Below, piece after piece: positions 51,674 through 63,157 of a stretch of DNA of 64,000 nucleotides. A program made the translations under genes and the position numbers. The stretch is from Linum tenue (lineage: Eukaryota; Streptophyta; Magnoliopsida; Malpighiales; Linaceae). The stretch covers positions 67,406,200 through 67,470,199 of the forward strand of contig CAMGYJ010000005.1 in assembly GCA_946122785.1 (NCBI GenBank). Direction: 5' to 3'. Under the pieces are notes generated by a model. That model had not been told where the DNA came from. It did not search any database and worked only from the letters and a program-made list of their open reading frames with translations. Within the stretch, counting starts at the first letter, position 1; the number at the start of each line of letters is the position of its first letter.

Positions 51674-53905
51674 TGTAACACCCTACCCTGTACGTATTAC
51701 CTAATCATATTGTTCATAAAATTGCAGCGGAAATAATCTCGGGTGTTACATTAATTATCTAAATTTACCCAAATAAAATTTCGACATGAATTACTCGCGT
51801 AATGGGCTAACAGTTCTTCCATCTATTCCTGCAAAATAATTCATCTAAATCCAAGCATTCATAGACAAACATATACACTCACTGCCATATGCATTGGCTT
51901 TTCATAGCCATAGTCACTGTTTCATGTTACACAACTGCATACTATACTGATACATGCTATAATCATCACAACTTACATAATTACACAATATACACATATC
52001 ATCAACTTTCCACACCTGTGGATATCTCACACTACATCAGAAGCTAGTATGCACATGAAAAACGTTCTCAAAACCTTTTTACAAAAAGGTGTGGATCACT
52101 GGCCAAAATCCCGAGTAGTAGTCCAAGCACAGAATAGTGGAAGACCATACCTCATCTTTCCTTCAACTCTTACTCAGCTCCCACCTATTCACCTATCTAC
52201 TGCTGCTGATGATCTGCTTACACATAGCATAAGCAGAGAAGAATAATAAAAGAGGGTCAGCTCATAGCTGAGTGAGATAATCATAGCATCGTGAGTTCAT
52301 AACAGAGCATACCCCTACCATACATCTAGCAAATAAGCCCAAGCGCTAGGATCAGACCTCAGCCATCCGACATCCCAATAGGCAAAAGACTAAATCATCT
52401 TGACTTATAGGCGCCTGGCTACTCCCATGCTATTAACTCTCCCGGGAAACATACCCCACATCCCGTCGGATGTAGTCATACATACCCCAACATCCCGTCG
52501 GATGTGGTCATACATACCCCACACCACTATGGGTGTAGTCATACCCCGACACCGCTCTGGGTGTGGTCATATCTCGTAAGAATCTTCTGTCACCACCACA
52601 TGAGAGGTGTGACTATCATACATATCATAATAGAGTAATAGCATAGGGAGCCCTAATTACTATGTAGTTGACCGTGAGACCACAACACTCATATTTGGTA
52701 TCCTTATACATGATTCATATCTCATCTTGCTTAATCATAATTCATTACTTGCACATGAACTTGACCTGGCCATAATTGGCTCAACATAGGTAAACCAGGA
52801 GTCGTATAATTGCACTTCCTCGGGATAAACCCTCGTGCAAGTCATCCTCCTTAAACATCATAAAATCACCACGAGATATATATTTTCCCACTTGTGCATC
52901 CAAATACAATAATCATGAAAAGTCATGCCCAATCACCTTCTCAAACTATCATAAGGCATATCCACAATTAAACCCACATCTGGCAACATATATGCAATCA
53001 TCAACATAAACAAGGTCCATATCGATTAGGACAAGTCAATAATATCATACAACAATCCATGGTTCATCATATAGCATAAAAGTCCATACACCCCTAATCA
53101 TGTCATTCTAGTTCACCTAGATCAATTCTAAGCATCAATATAATTATCGTGATACGACAAACCCGGTATGCCGTGCTAATCCCTCACCAGTTCTGGTCGT
53201 TCAAACACCGGTTTAAGCTTCCCGTACTAAAACGTCAATTTCAGGAACGAATCCCGAATTAAAATCCGAGACCGTCCTAATATCCCCTGCAGTATCCCCG
53301 TCAATGGTAGTTCTAGGCTCCGGGTCAAATTCTCGATAAAAACACATCAAACCCTGGCCGGAGCTAAATTCAGCGATTAGGACCCTGACCTAAATAATTG
53401 CCGAAATTCAGGGATTAGAACTAGAGGATTGATTACCTCGCTGCAGGAAGCTCGTATATGAAATTTGGGCTCAATCCGGCTTCCGGATACTCCGAAACCC
53501 TAATTTGGCTTATCGGGAATTCAAGAAATTCCTGAACCAAAAACTCGTTTTAAAGCTCTAAATCGATAAATCACGATGTATAGATGAATTAGGCATTACC
53601 TACGGGATTTTTGGATCGCTAGGGCTCAAGAATTGAGCTTTGGAAATTTTGGGTCGAGAGCTCCGCGTGTTCTCTGTTTCTCTCGTTGCTCTCGGTTGAG
53701 AATTGGAAACGATGAGAATAAATGGACAGCAGGGGGAATTAAATGGACCGAGTAATATATATATATATATTTAATTAATTAATACGTATACTTATCCGAT
53801 CGATCGATAATCCGATTTTCATCGAAATACTGTCAAAATGATCGATTTTAAATCGCGAACTTTCTAGCGATCGAAATATGGGTTTAGCTGAAACGGGATG
53901 TTACA
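51674..53905 (-). repeat. Tekay-like 3' LTR (2232 bp)
   Basis: Plus-strand ends are TGTAACACCCTACCC and GGGATGTTACA, which read as TGTAACATCCC...GGGTGTTACA on the element's strand. It is nearly the same as 58934-61207, with a 29-bp stretch missing near 52410 between two ACTTAT repeats, and lacks a short duplication present in the other copy. The four hairpin repeats lie at 52441-52575. Confidence 0.93.
52441..52575 (-). repeat. tandem hairpin repeats in the Tekay-like LTR
   Basis: Four units of about 30-38 bp. On the plus strand the stems are ACATCC-CGTC-GGATGT (twice), ACACC...GGTGT and ACACC...GGTGT, each followed by A/GTAGTCAT- or TGGTCAT-like sequence. The same array is at about 59735-59865 in the other LTR. 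Confidence 0.7.
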
Positions 53906-53920
53906 ATTCTCCCCTCCTTA
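53906..53920 (-). promoter_or_regulatory. Tekay-like polypurine tract
   Basis: On the minus strand AAGGAGGGGAGAAT lies directly before the LTR start TGTAACATCCC. The same sequence lies at 61208-61222 next to the other LTR, before the truncated pol. Confidence 0.85.
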
Positions 53921-54157
53921 AAAGATTTCGTCCCCGAAATCTGACCTTGAGTTGATACTACGCATCCGCTCGTTCTCCTGCTGGCAGACACTATCACATA
54001 TATTGTTACTACCTAAATCTTAGGTTAGGAGATCTGAAGTACATAACTAAACACATAACACCTCAAGTTCCCAATATAAGGTTTCAAAAACCTACACTGG
54101 GCTATTCGCAACAAAACATATCAGCAAATTCAAAACATAACTTACTAAGCAAGATTG

Positions 54158-57100
54158 TTAACCTGTAAAGTAGTTTGCTACCAACTCAGGGTACTTCTCT
54201 CGCATACTTGCTTCAGTTTCCCATGTAGCACTCTCACTATCTTGATTTCTCCACACCACTTTCAACATTGGAATTTCCTTCCTACGAAGAGTCTTAATCT
54301 GAAAATCAACAATCTCAACTGGAACTTCTTCAAATGTCAAATCTGGACCCAACTCGATATCTTCTGGTTGTATAACATGGGAAGGATCCACTTTGTACCT
54401 CTTCAGCATACTAACATGAAATACATTGTGGATTTGAGATAGTTCTGGAGGCAATGCCAACTTATAAGCCACTGGTCCAATCTTCTCTGTGATTTCATAT
54501 GGTCCAATATATCGAGGTGCAAGTTTCCCTTTCTTACCAAATCTCATTACGCCTTTCCAGGGCGAAACTTTGAGAAATACTTTCTCACCCACTTCGAAAT
54601 TAACTTCACGCCTATTCGTATCAACATAAACTTTCTGTCGATCTTGAGCCACCCTCAAACGATCCCTGATTTCCTTGACCTTGTCAACTGTGATCTGAAC
54701 TATCTCTGGCCCTGAGATTTGCCTTGCTCCTTCTACATCCCAACATAATGGTGTCCTGCATTTCCTCCCATAAAGTGCTTCATATGGTGGAACACCCAAG
54801 CTACTATGGTACTGGTTGTTGTAAGCAAACTCAATTAAGGGTAAATGGTCAATCCATGACTCCTCCCATTGCATTACACATGATCGAAGTAACTCCTCTA
54901 AGGTAAGGATGGTTCGTTCACTCTGGCCATCTGTTTGAGGATGATAAGCTGAAGTAAAATGCAGTTTAGTTCCCAAGGCATCATGTAAACTTTGCCAAAA
55001 CCGAGATGTGAAGCTCGGGTCTCGATCAGAGACAATAGAAATTGGCACACCATGCAATCTGACGATCTCCTTAATATATAGTTGAGACAAAGTCTCCAGT
55101 GATGGTTTCCATCTAATGGGTAAAAAGTGAGCCGATTTGGTCAGTCGGTCCACAATAACCCATACTGCATCTTTTCCCCTTGATGATGGGAGACCATATA
55201 CAAAATCCATTGTGATTCTTTCCCACTTCCATTCTGGAATTGGAAGTGGTTGCAGTTTCCCTACAGGAGCTTGATGTTCTGCCTTAACTTTCTGACATAC
55301 CAGACATGTGAAAACATGTTCAGCCGCTTCCTTTTTCATCCCACGCCACCAAAAATATGGTTTGATCGTGTGATACATTTTAGTTGCTCCTGGGTGCATA
55401 GCATAAGCAGAAGAATGAGCTTCATCTAGGATCTCTTTCCTCAAATTATCAACGTTAGGAACGCATGCCCTTCCATTAATCTTCAACATGCCATCTACCA
55501 TTTCAAATGGACTTTCTTTTCCTTCCTCAATGTCTTGAATGATTTTTGCCAACTCTAGGTCCTCCTTCTGCTTCTCACGAATCTTGTCGTGCAACAAAGG
55601 TCGAATGTTCAACCGAGCTAGTAACCCTGTTACACCATCCACTTCCAAATCAACATTCATTGCCCTCAAATCAACCAGATCCGTTATATTCTTCTCGCCT
55701 TTTCTGCTCAGAGCATCAGCAACTACATTAGCTTTACCTGGATGGTAATCAATGGTACAATCATAATCTTTCAACAACTCTATCCATCTCCTCTGGCGAC
55801 TATTTAAATCCTTCTGATCCATAATATTCTTCAAGCTTTTGTGATCAGTTAGAATTTTAAAAGTCTCACCATACAAATAATGTCGCCAAATCTTGAGAGC
55901 AAATACCACCGCTGCCAACTCCAAATCATGAGTGGGATAATTTACTTCATGAGGACGCAATTGCCTAGAGGCATATGCGATAACTCTTCCATCTTGCATT
56001 AACACACAACCCAATCCTTGATACGAGGCATCACTATACACCACAAATTCTCCATGGTTTGAAGGTAAAGCAAGTACTGGTGCTGTGGTCAATCTCTTCT
56101 TCAGTTCATCAAAACTCTTTTGACATGATTCATCCCAAACATACTTGGTATTCTTCCTCAACAGTTTAGTCAATGGGGCAGCAATTTTGGAAAATCCTTC
56201 AACAAACCGTCGATAGTAACCCGCCATGCCAAGAAAACTTCTCAACTCCGGCACATCTTTTGGTGGAGCCCAACTCACCACTGCTTCCACCTTTTTCGGA
56301 TCCACCTCGACACCTCTTCCAGAAATTACATGTCCAGAAATATTACCTCCTTCAGCCAAAACTCACATTTTGAGAATTTTGCATATAATTGTTTCTCCCT
56401 TAGAATTTGCAACACAATTCTAAGGTGATTTTTGTGCTCCTCTTCGCTTTTAGAATAGATGAGAATATCGTCTATGAACACAATCAAAAACTTATCAAGA
56501 TATTCATGAAAAACTCTGTTCATAAGAGCCATAAATACTGCTGGCGCATTAGTGAGTCCAAAAGGCATTACCAGGAACTCATAATGCCCATATCTTGTTC
56601 TAAAAGCTGTCTTTGAGGTCGCTCCATCTGCCACTTTCAGTTGATGGTACCCGGACCTCAAATCAATCTTAGAAAAGACTGATGCACCTTGAAATTGATC
56701 AAACAAGTCATCTATTCTTGGGAGGGGATAACGATTCTTCACTGTTGCTTTATTCAACCTCCGGTAGTCAATGCACATTCTCATGGATCCATCTTTTTTC
56801 TTGACAAACAAAACCGGTGCACCCCAAGGTGAGATGCTAGGTCGAATAAACCCCTTGTCTAGCAATTCTTGTAATTGTTCTTTAAGCTCCTTCAGCTCAA
56901 TTGGTGCCATTCTATATGGTGCCATTGAAATTGGTGTTGTGCCAGGTACCAATTCAATATCAAACTCTACTTCCCTTTCTGGTGGACGGCCGGGAAGTTC
57001 TTCGGAGAATACATCAGGAAACTCCCTTACCACCTCTGCATCCTCAACCTTCTTATCATTTACAACAGTAACTTGAGCAAGAAAGGCTTCACAACCTTCC

Positions 57101-58677
57101 TTCACTAATCGAAAAGCTTCCAAGGCAGAAAGAAAACCATGAGTCTCCTTTTTCTTAATGCCTCGGAATACAACAGGACCTTTATCTGGTGTGTTGAATA
57201 ACACTTCTTTCTTTTGACAATCCACCACAGCTCCATGTGTTGCCAGAAAGTCCATCCCAAGGATGACATCGAATTCATCAAAAGGTAGCAAAATTAAATC
57301 TGCTGCTAGGAAAGCTCCTTCCACACAAATGAAGGAACTTCTAATAACCGAGTCTACCTTCAAGGTATCTCCCACAGGTGTTTTAACACATAAGGTATAA
57401 CCTAGCTTATCTGGAACTAAGCATAGCATATGTGCAAATGTATATGACATGAATGAGTGAGAGGAACCAGTATCGATCAAAGCATATAATTTCTTGCCAA
57501 GGATAGAAAGCATAACAGTCACAACTTCTGGTGCCACTTCTGCCTCACCTCGAGTCATTGCATAAACCCTCGGTGCTCCCTGTGCTCTGGTACCCTGCGT
57601 ACCACTTCCTGATGGCTGATTTCGACCACCACCTCTACCACCCTGTGAACCACCACGACCACTGTGAAATCCACTACGGCCTCCCTGGTAACCACCCCTG
57701 AATGGGGCTCTACTAAATTGCACTGAAGGCTCGGACTGTGTAGCTCTTACTTCTCTCGAATGCGGACAATCCCTCATGATGTGCCCAGGTTGGCCACAGT
57801 GAAAGCATACACCAGAAAATCTCCTACACTCTCCAAGATGCCAATTCTGACAAACTTGACAAAATGGAAATTGTGTGGCTGAGGAAATTGGTGCCCTATA
57901 TGATGTTCCCGGCATAGATTGACTTGGTGTTCTCCCAAAACTGCTAGGACCTCTCCTGGGTGGGTAACAAGGTCCAGCATAATTTACTCCAAACTTCCTC
58001 TTCTTCTCCTCTTCTTTGGTTTTGTGTTCCTCTCGGCTCTCAACTTCATAGGCTTCATACTTAAGTGCTGCCTCCTTGATTGTGGCCATACTCTCTTCAT
58101 CAACCATGTGGATCTTTTCTTTCGATCCTATGCTCAGACCATGCAAGTATCTCATCTTCTTCTTATGCTCAGTATCCGCCGACCCATCCTCAAAGTAAAG
58201 TAGTCGAACAAACTTGATGGTGTACTCAGTAACTGTCATATTCTCCTGCTTAAGGTTGGCGAATTCATTGTTCTTTGCCCTGATAAAAGCTTCGGGAAGA
58301 AAATCTGTCTTAAAGGCCTTCAGGAACTCCTCCCAGGTGAACTGAACTCGTTCACCATTAACTCTAGAGACTGAGGACCACCAGCTCCTCGCGTACCCCT
58401 TTATGAGAAAAACAACATATTGTAATTTTTCCTCTGGGGTCGCATAAAGATACTCAAACACATCTTCCATCTCCCTCAACCACTCTACCACAGCATCCGG
58501 ACTCACATCTCCTTTAAAGTCCCTACCACCCAAACTCTTCATCTTTGCATAATCTAATACTGGCGGTGTTGCATCAACAGCCCCCACTCCTCTCGACTGG
58601 TCAGTAGGAACATTATGACAACTTCCGTGCGAGCTACAAGGAAATATTGGCCTTAGATTGATCCACACAAAATTCAT
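54158..58677 (-). pseudogene. gag-pol: Tekay-like Gag-Pol polyprotein, one frameshift
   Basis: Two overlapping frames make up one polyprotein. The first (58677-56326, 783 aa) has Gag (about 60-230), two Cys/His motifs ([12 protein letters not shown] about 273, [14 protein letters not shown] 291-304), a Gly/Arg-rich stretch, protease ([10 protein letters not shown], Asp402) and RT (IDLRSG Asp672, FIDD Asp736-737). The second (56359-54158, 733 aa) has the end of RT, RNase H (Asp110, Glu147, Asp172, Asp215), integrase zinc residues His315, His322, Cys352, Cys355, catalytic Asp385, Asp445 and Glu481 (D-35-E), and a C-terminal chromodomain (about 678-728), which targets heterochromatin in this lineage. 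A missing base near 56333 (in a CTGGACATG stretch) breaks the frame just after the RT fingers/palm. All catalytic residues are present. The element looks young but cannot make full Pol from this copy. Confidence 0.93.
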
Positions 58678-58914
58678 TCTTCACCAAATCTCTCACTTGG
58701 TTAAAACAAAATTTTCCCAAAATAATTACTTGAAAACAAATAAGTTCAAAACTCAATTTTGAAAACCATGATGCAGGTAATTTCATCCAACATACAAATA
58801 CACATAATCATGTCAAACTCAATTCCCAGTTTAAGTCATTATGGGGTACTCCCCTCCTTAGGAGTGTTTAACCTCCCATAGGGTATAGTACGTCATAACA
58901 ACAAAAAGAGGGAA

Positions 58915-58930
58915 CCGGGCTCTGATACCA
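58915..58930 (-). promoter_or_regulatory. primer binding site, initiator tRNA-Met
   Basis: On the minus strand TGGTATCAGAGCCCGG lies three bases inside the 5' LTR. It is the standard initiator tRNA-Met PBS of plant Ty3/gypsy elements. The leader from here to the Gag ATG (58677) is about 240 bp. Confidence 0.92.
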
Positions 58931-58933
58931 AAC

Positions 58934-61207
58934 TGTAACACCCTACCCTGTACGTATTACCTAATCATATTGTTCATACAATTGCAGCGGAAATAATCTC
59001 GGGTGTTACATTAATTATCAAAATTTACCCAAATAAAATTTCGACATGAATTACTCGCGTAATGGGCTAACAGTTCTTCCATCTAATCCTGCAAAATAAT
59101 TCATCTAAATCCAAGCATTCATAGACAAACATATACACTCACTGCCATATGCATTGGCTTTTCATAGCCATAGTCACAGTTTCATGTTACACAACTGCAT
59201 ACTATACTGATACATGCTATAATCATCACAACTTACATAATTACACAATATACACATATCATCAACTTTCCACACCTGTGGATATCTCACACTACATCAG
59301 AAGCTAGTATGCACATGAAAAACGTTCTCAAAACCTTTTTACAAAAAGGTGTGGATCACTGGCCAAAATCCCGAGTAGTAGTCCAAGCACAGAATAGTGG
59401 AAGACCATACCTCATCTTTCCTTCAACTCTTACTCAGCTCCCACCTATTCACCTATCTACTGCTGTTGATGATCTGCTTACACATAGCATAAGCAGAGAA
59501 GAATAATAAAAGAGGGTCAGCTCATAGCTGAGTGAGATAATCATAGCATCGTGAGTTCATAACAGAGCATACCCCTACCATACATCTAGCAAATAAGCCC
59601 AAGCGCTAGGATCAGACCTCAGCCATCCGACATCCCAATAGGCAAAAGACTAAATCATCTTGACTTATGCATATGCATCTTATCATGTTTTACTTATAGG
59701 CGCCTGGCTACTCCCATGCTATTAACTCTCCCGGGAAACATACCCCACATCCCGTCGGATGTAGTCATACATACCCCAACATCCCGTCGGATGTGGTCAT
59801 ACATACCCCACACCACTATGGGTGTAGTCATACCCCGACACCGCTCTGGGTGTGGTCATATCTCGTAAGAATCTTCTGTCACCACCACATGAGAGGTGTG
59901 ACTATCATACATATCATAATAGAGTAATAGCATAGGGAGCCCTAATTACTATGTAGTTGACCGTGAGACCACAACACTCATATTTGGTATCCTTATACAT
60001 GATTCATATCTCATCTTGCTTAATCATAATTCATTACTTGCACATGAACTTGACCTGGCCATAATTGGCTCAACATAGGTAAACCAGGAGTCGTATAATT
60101 GCACTTCCTCGGGATAAACCCTCGTGCAAGTCATCCTCCTTAAACATCATAAAATCACCACGAGATATATATTTTCCCACTTGTGCATCCAAATACAATA
60201 ATCATGAAAAGTCATGCCCAATCACCTTCTCAAACTATCATAAGTCATATCCACAATTAAACCCACATCTGGCAACATATATGCAATCATCAACATAAAC
60301 AAGGTCCATATCGATTAGGACAAGTCAATAATATCATACAACAATCCATGGTTCATCATATAGCATAAAAGTCCATACACCCCCAATCATGTCATTCTAG
60401 TTCACCTAGATCAATTCTAAGCATCAATATAATTATCGTGATACGACAAACCCGGTATGCCGTGCTAATCCCTCACCAGTTATGGTCGTTCAAACACCGG
60501 TTTAAGCTTCCCGTACTAAAATGTCAATTTCAGGAACGAACCCCGAATTAAAATCTGAGACCGTACTAATATCCCCTGCAATATCCCCGTCAATATTAGT
60601 TCTACGCTCCGGGTCAAATTCTCGATAAAAACACATCAAACCCTGGCCGGAGCTAAATTCAGCGATTAGGACCCCGACCTAAATAATTGCCGAAATTCAG
60701 GGATTAGAACTAGAGGATTGATTACCTCGCTGCAGGAAGCTCGTATATGAAATTTGGGCTCAATCCGGCTTCCGGATACTCCGAAACCCTAATTTGGCTT
60801 ATCGGGAATTCAAGAAATTCCTGAACCAAAAACTCATTTTAAAGCTCTAAGAATTGATGAATTAGGCATTACTTACGGGATGTATAGATGAATTAGGCAT
60901 TACTTACGGGATTTTTGGATCGCTAGGGCTCAAGAATTGAGCTTTGGAAATTTTGGGTCGAGAGCTCCGCGTTTGCTCTGTTTCTCTCGTTGCTCTCGGT
61001 TGAGAATTGGAAACGATGAGAATAAATGGGCAGCAGGGGGAATTAAATGGACCGAGTAATATATATATATATTTAATTAATTAATACGTATACTTATCCG
61101 ATCGATCGATAATCCGATTTTCATCGAAATACTGCCAAAATGATCGATTTTAAATCGCGAACTTTCTAGCGATCGAAATATGGGTTTAGCTGAAACGGGA
61201 TGTTACA
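58934..61207 (-). repeat. Tekay-like LTR, shared by the complete and truncated elements (2274 bp)
   Basis: Same ends as 51674-53905. Compared with that LTR it has 29 extra bases at 59669-59697, bounded by ACTTAT repeats, and a tandem duplication near 60855-60910 (AATTAGGCATTACTTACGGG twice). On its left lies the PBS of the complete element and on its right the purine tract of the truncated one, so it serves as 5' LTR to one and 3' LTR to the other. Confidence 0.92.
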
Positions 61208-61458
61208 ATTCTCCCCTCCTTAAAAGATTTCGTCCCCGAAATCTGACCTTGAGTTGATACTACGCATCCGCTCGTTCTCCTGCTGGCAGACACTATCACA
61301 TATATTGTTACTACCTAAATCTTAGGTTAGGAGATCTGAAGTACATAACTAAACACATAACACCTCAAGTTCCCAATATAAGGTTTCAAAAACCTACACT
61401 GGGCTATCACAACAAAACATATCAGCAAATTCAAAACATAACTTACTAAGCAAGATTG

Positions 61459-62345
61459 TTAACCTGTAAAGTAGTTTGCTACCAACTCAGGGTACTTCTC
61501 TCGCATACTTGCTTCAGTTTCCCATGTAGCACTCTCACTATCTTGATTTCTCCACACCACTTTCAACATTGGAATTTCCTTCCTACGAAGAGTCTTAATC
61601 TGAAAATACACAATCTCAACTGGAACTTCTTCAAATGTCAAATCTGGACCCAACTCGATATCTTCTGGTTGTATAACATGGGAAGGATCCACTTTGTACC
61701 TCTTCAGCATACTAACATGAAATACATTGTGGATTTGAGATAGTTCTGGAGGCAATGCCAACTTATAAGCCACTGGTCCAATCTTCTCTGTGATTTCATA
61801 TGGTCCAATATATCGAGGTGCAAGTTTCCCTTTCTTACCAAATCTCATTACGCCTTTCCAGGGCGAAACTTTGAGAATACTTTCTCACCCACTTCGAAAT
61901 TAACTTCACGCCTATTCGTATCAACATAAACTTTCTAGTCGATCTTGAGCCACCCTCAAACGATCCCTGATTTCCTTGACCTTGTCAACTGTGATCTGAA
62001 CTATCTCTGGCCCTGAGATTTGCCTTGCTCCTTCTACATCCCAACATAATGGTGTCCTGCATTTCCTCCCATAAAGTGCTTCATATGGTGGAACACCCAA
62101 GCTACTATGGTACTGGTTGTTGTAAGCAAACTCAATTAAGGGTAAATGGTCAATCCATGACTCCTCCCATTGCATTACACATGATCGAAGTAACTCCTCT
62201 AAGGTAAGGATGGTTCGTTCACTCTGGCCATCTGTTTGAGGATGATAAGCTGAAGTAAAATGCAGTTTAGTTCCCAAGGCATCATGTAAACTTTGCCAAA
62301 ACCGAGATGTGAAGCTCGGGTCTCGATCAGAGACAATAGAAATTG
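61459..62345 (-). pseudogene. truncated Tekay-like integrase and chromodomain
   Basis: A second copy of the pol 3' end, nearly the same as 54158-55045. It keeps the integrase from around the second catalytic Asp (IVSDRD) through the third (QSERT) to the chromodomain. It has a one-base deletion near 61875 (GAGAATAC instead of GAGAAATAC) and a one-base insertion making a stop near 61936, so it reads as two ORFs (62349-61921 and 61848-61459). At 62345 it joins satellite DNA in the middle of a codon. Gag, protease, RT and RNase H of this copy are missing. Confidence 0.88.
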
Positions 62346-63157
62346 GCACGAGTACGATCTCTTAGTAACGAGTCCAAATTGCACAATAAGGTGGATTTGC
62401 ACTCCAAATATCTTGTAATGTTGATGTACATGTGATTCAATGATTGGTTTAGTTATATATACACATAAACCGCTTAATTGTGTCATAATGACTAGAAGTG
62501 AATGAGTACGAAATCTTAGTACCGAGTCCAAATTGTACAATAAGGTGGATATTCACTCCAAATGTCTTGTAATGTTGATAGACATGTGATTCTTTGATTG
62601 GTTTAGTCATATAAACACATAAACCGCTTAATTGTGTCATAATGACAAGACGTGCACGAGTTCGAACTCTTAGTACCGAGTCCAAATTGTACAATAAGGT
62701 GGATTTGCACTCCAAATGTCATGTAATGTTGATAGACATGTGATTCTTTAATTGGTTTAGTCATATAAACACATAAACCACTTAATTGTGTCATAATAAC
62801 AAGAAGTGAGTGAGCACGAACGCCAAGTACCGAGTCCAAATTGTACTATAAGGTGGATTTGCACATCCAAATGTCTTGTAATGTTGATGGACATGTGATT
62901 CAATAATTTGTTTATTCAAATAAACACATAAACCGCTTAATTGTGTCATAATGACAAGATGTGCACGAGTACGAACTCTTAGTACTGAGTACAAATTGCA
63001 CAATAAGGTGGATTTGCACTCGAAATGTCGTGTAATGTTGGTGGACATGTGATTCATTGATTGGTTTAGTCATATAAACACATAAACCGCTTAATTGTGT
63101 CATAATGACAAGAAGTGAATGAGTACGAACTCTTAGTACCGAGTCCTAATTGTACAA
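62346..63157 (-). repeat. 154-bp satellite block 4 (about five monomers)
   Basis: Same orientation as block 3. The first monomers (ACGATCTCTTAGTAACGAG, then GTGAATGAGTACGAAATC) match those at 41795-42300 and 49900-50040, and the last ones match 48480-48730 and 50150-50400. So the block derives from the same higher-order family as the end of block 3, on the other side of the Tekay-like cluster. Confidence 0.93.

Larger units (their letters stand above)
51674..62345 (-). mobile_element. Tekay/Del-like chromovirus cluster: LTR, gag-pol, LTR, truncated pol
   Basis: On the minus strand the complete element is 5' LTR (58934-61207), PBS, gag-pol (58677-54158), purine tract, 3' LTR (51674-53905). 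The right LTR is also directly followed by the 3' end of another internal region (61208-62345), as if it were the 3' LTR of a second element. Such LTR-internal-LTR-internal chains come from recombination between LTRs. The left end meets satellite DNA exactly at the LTR terminus; the right end is a broken pol joined to satellite, so no target-site duplication can be seen. The C-terminal chromodomain and the initiator-Met PBS fit the Tekay (Del) lineage. Confidence 0.9.

Noticed and set aside
52049..52246. 65-codon ORF in the LTR, repeated at 59309-59506
   Set aside because: Lies inside the Tekay-like LTRs; no domain. A related stretch in solo LTR B is not open in the same way.
54155..54442. 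95-codon plus-strand ORF, repeated at 61456-61743
   Set aside because: Antisense to the integrase C-terminus/chromodomain in both copies; duplicated only because pol is duplicated.
17031..63157. CENP-B box or telomere-type repeats within the satellite
   Set aside because: I looked for a CENP-B-box-like pattern and TTTAGGG runs and saw none.
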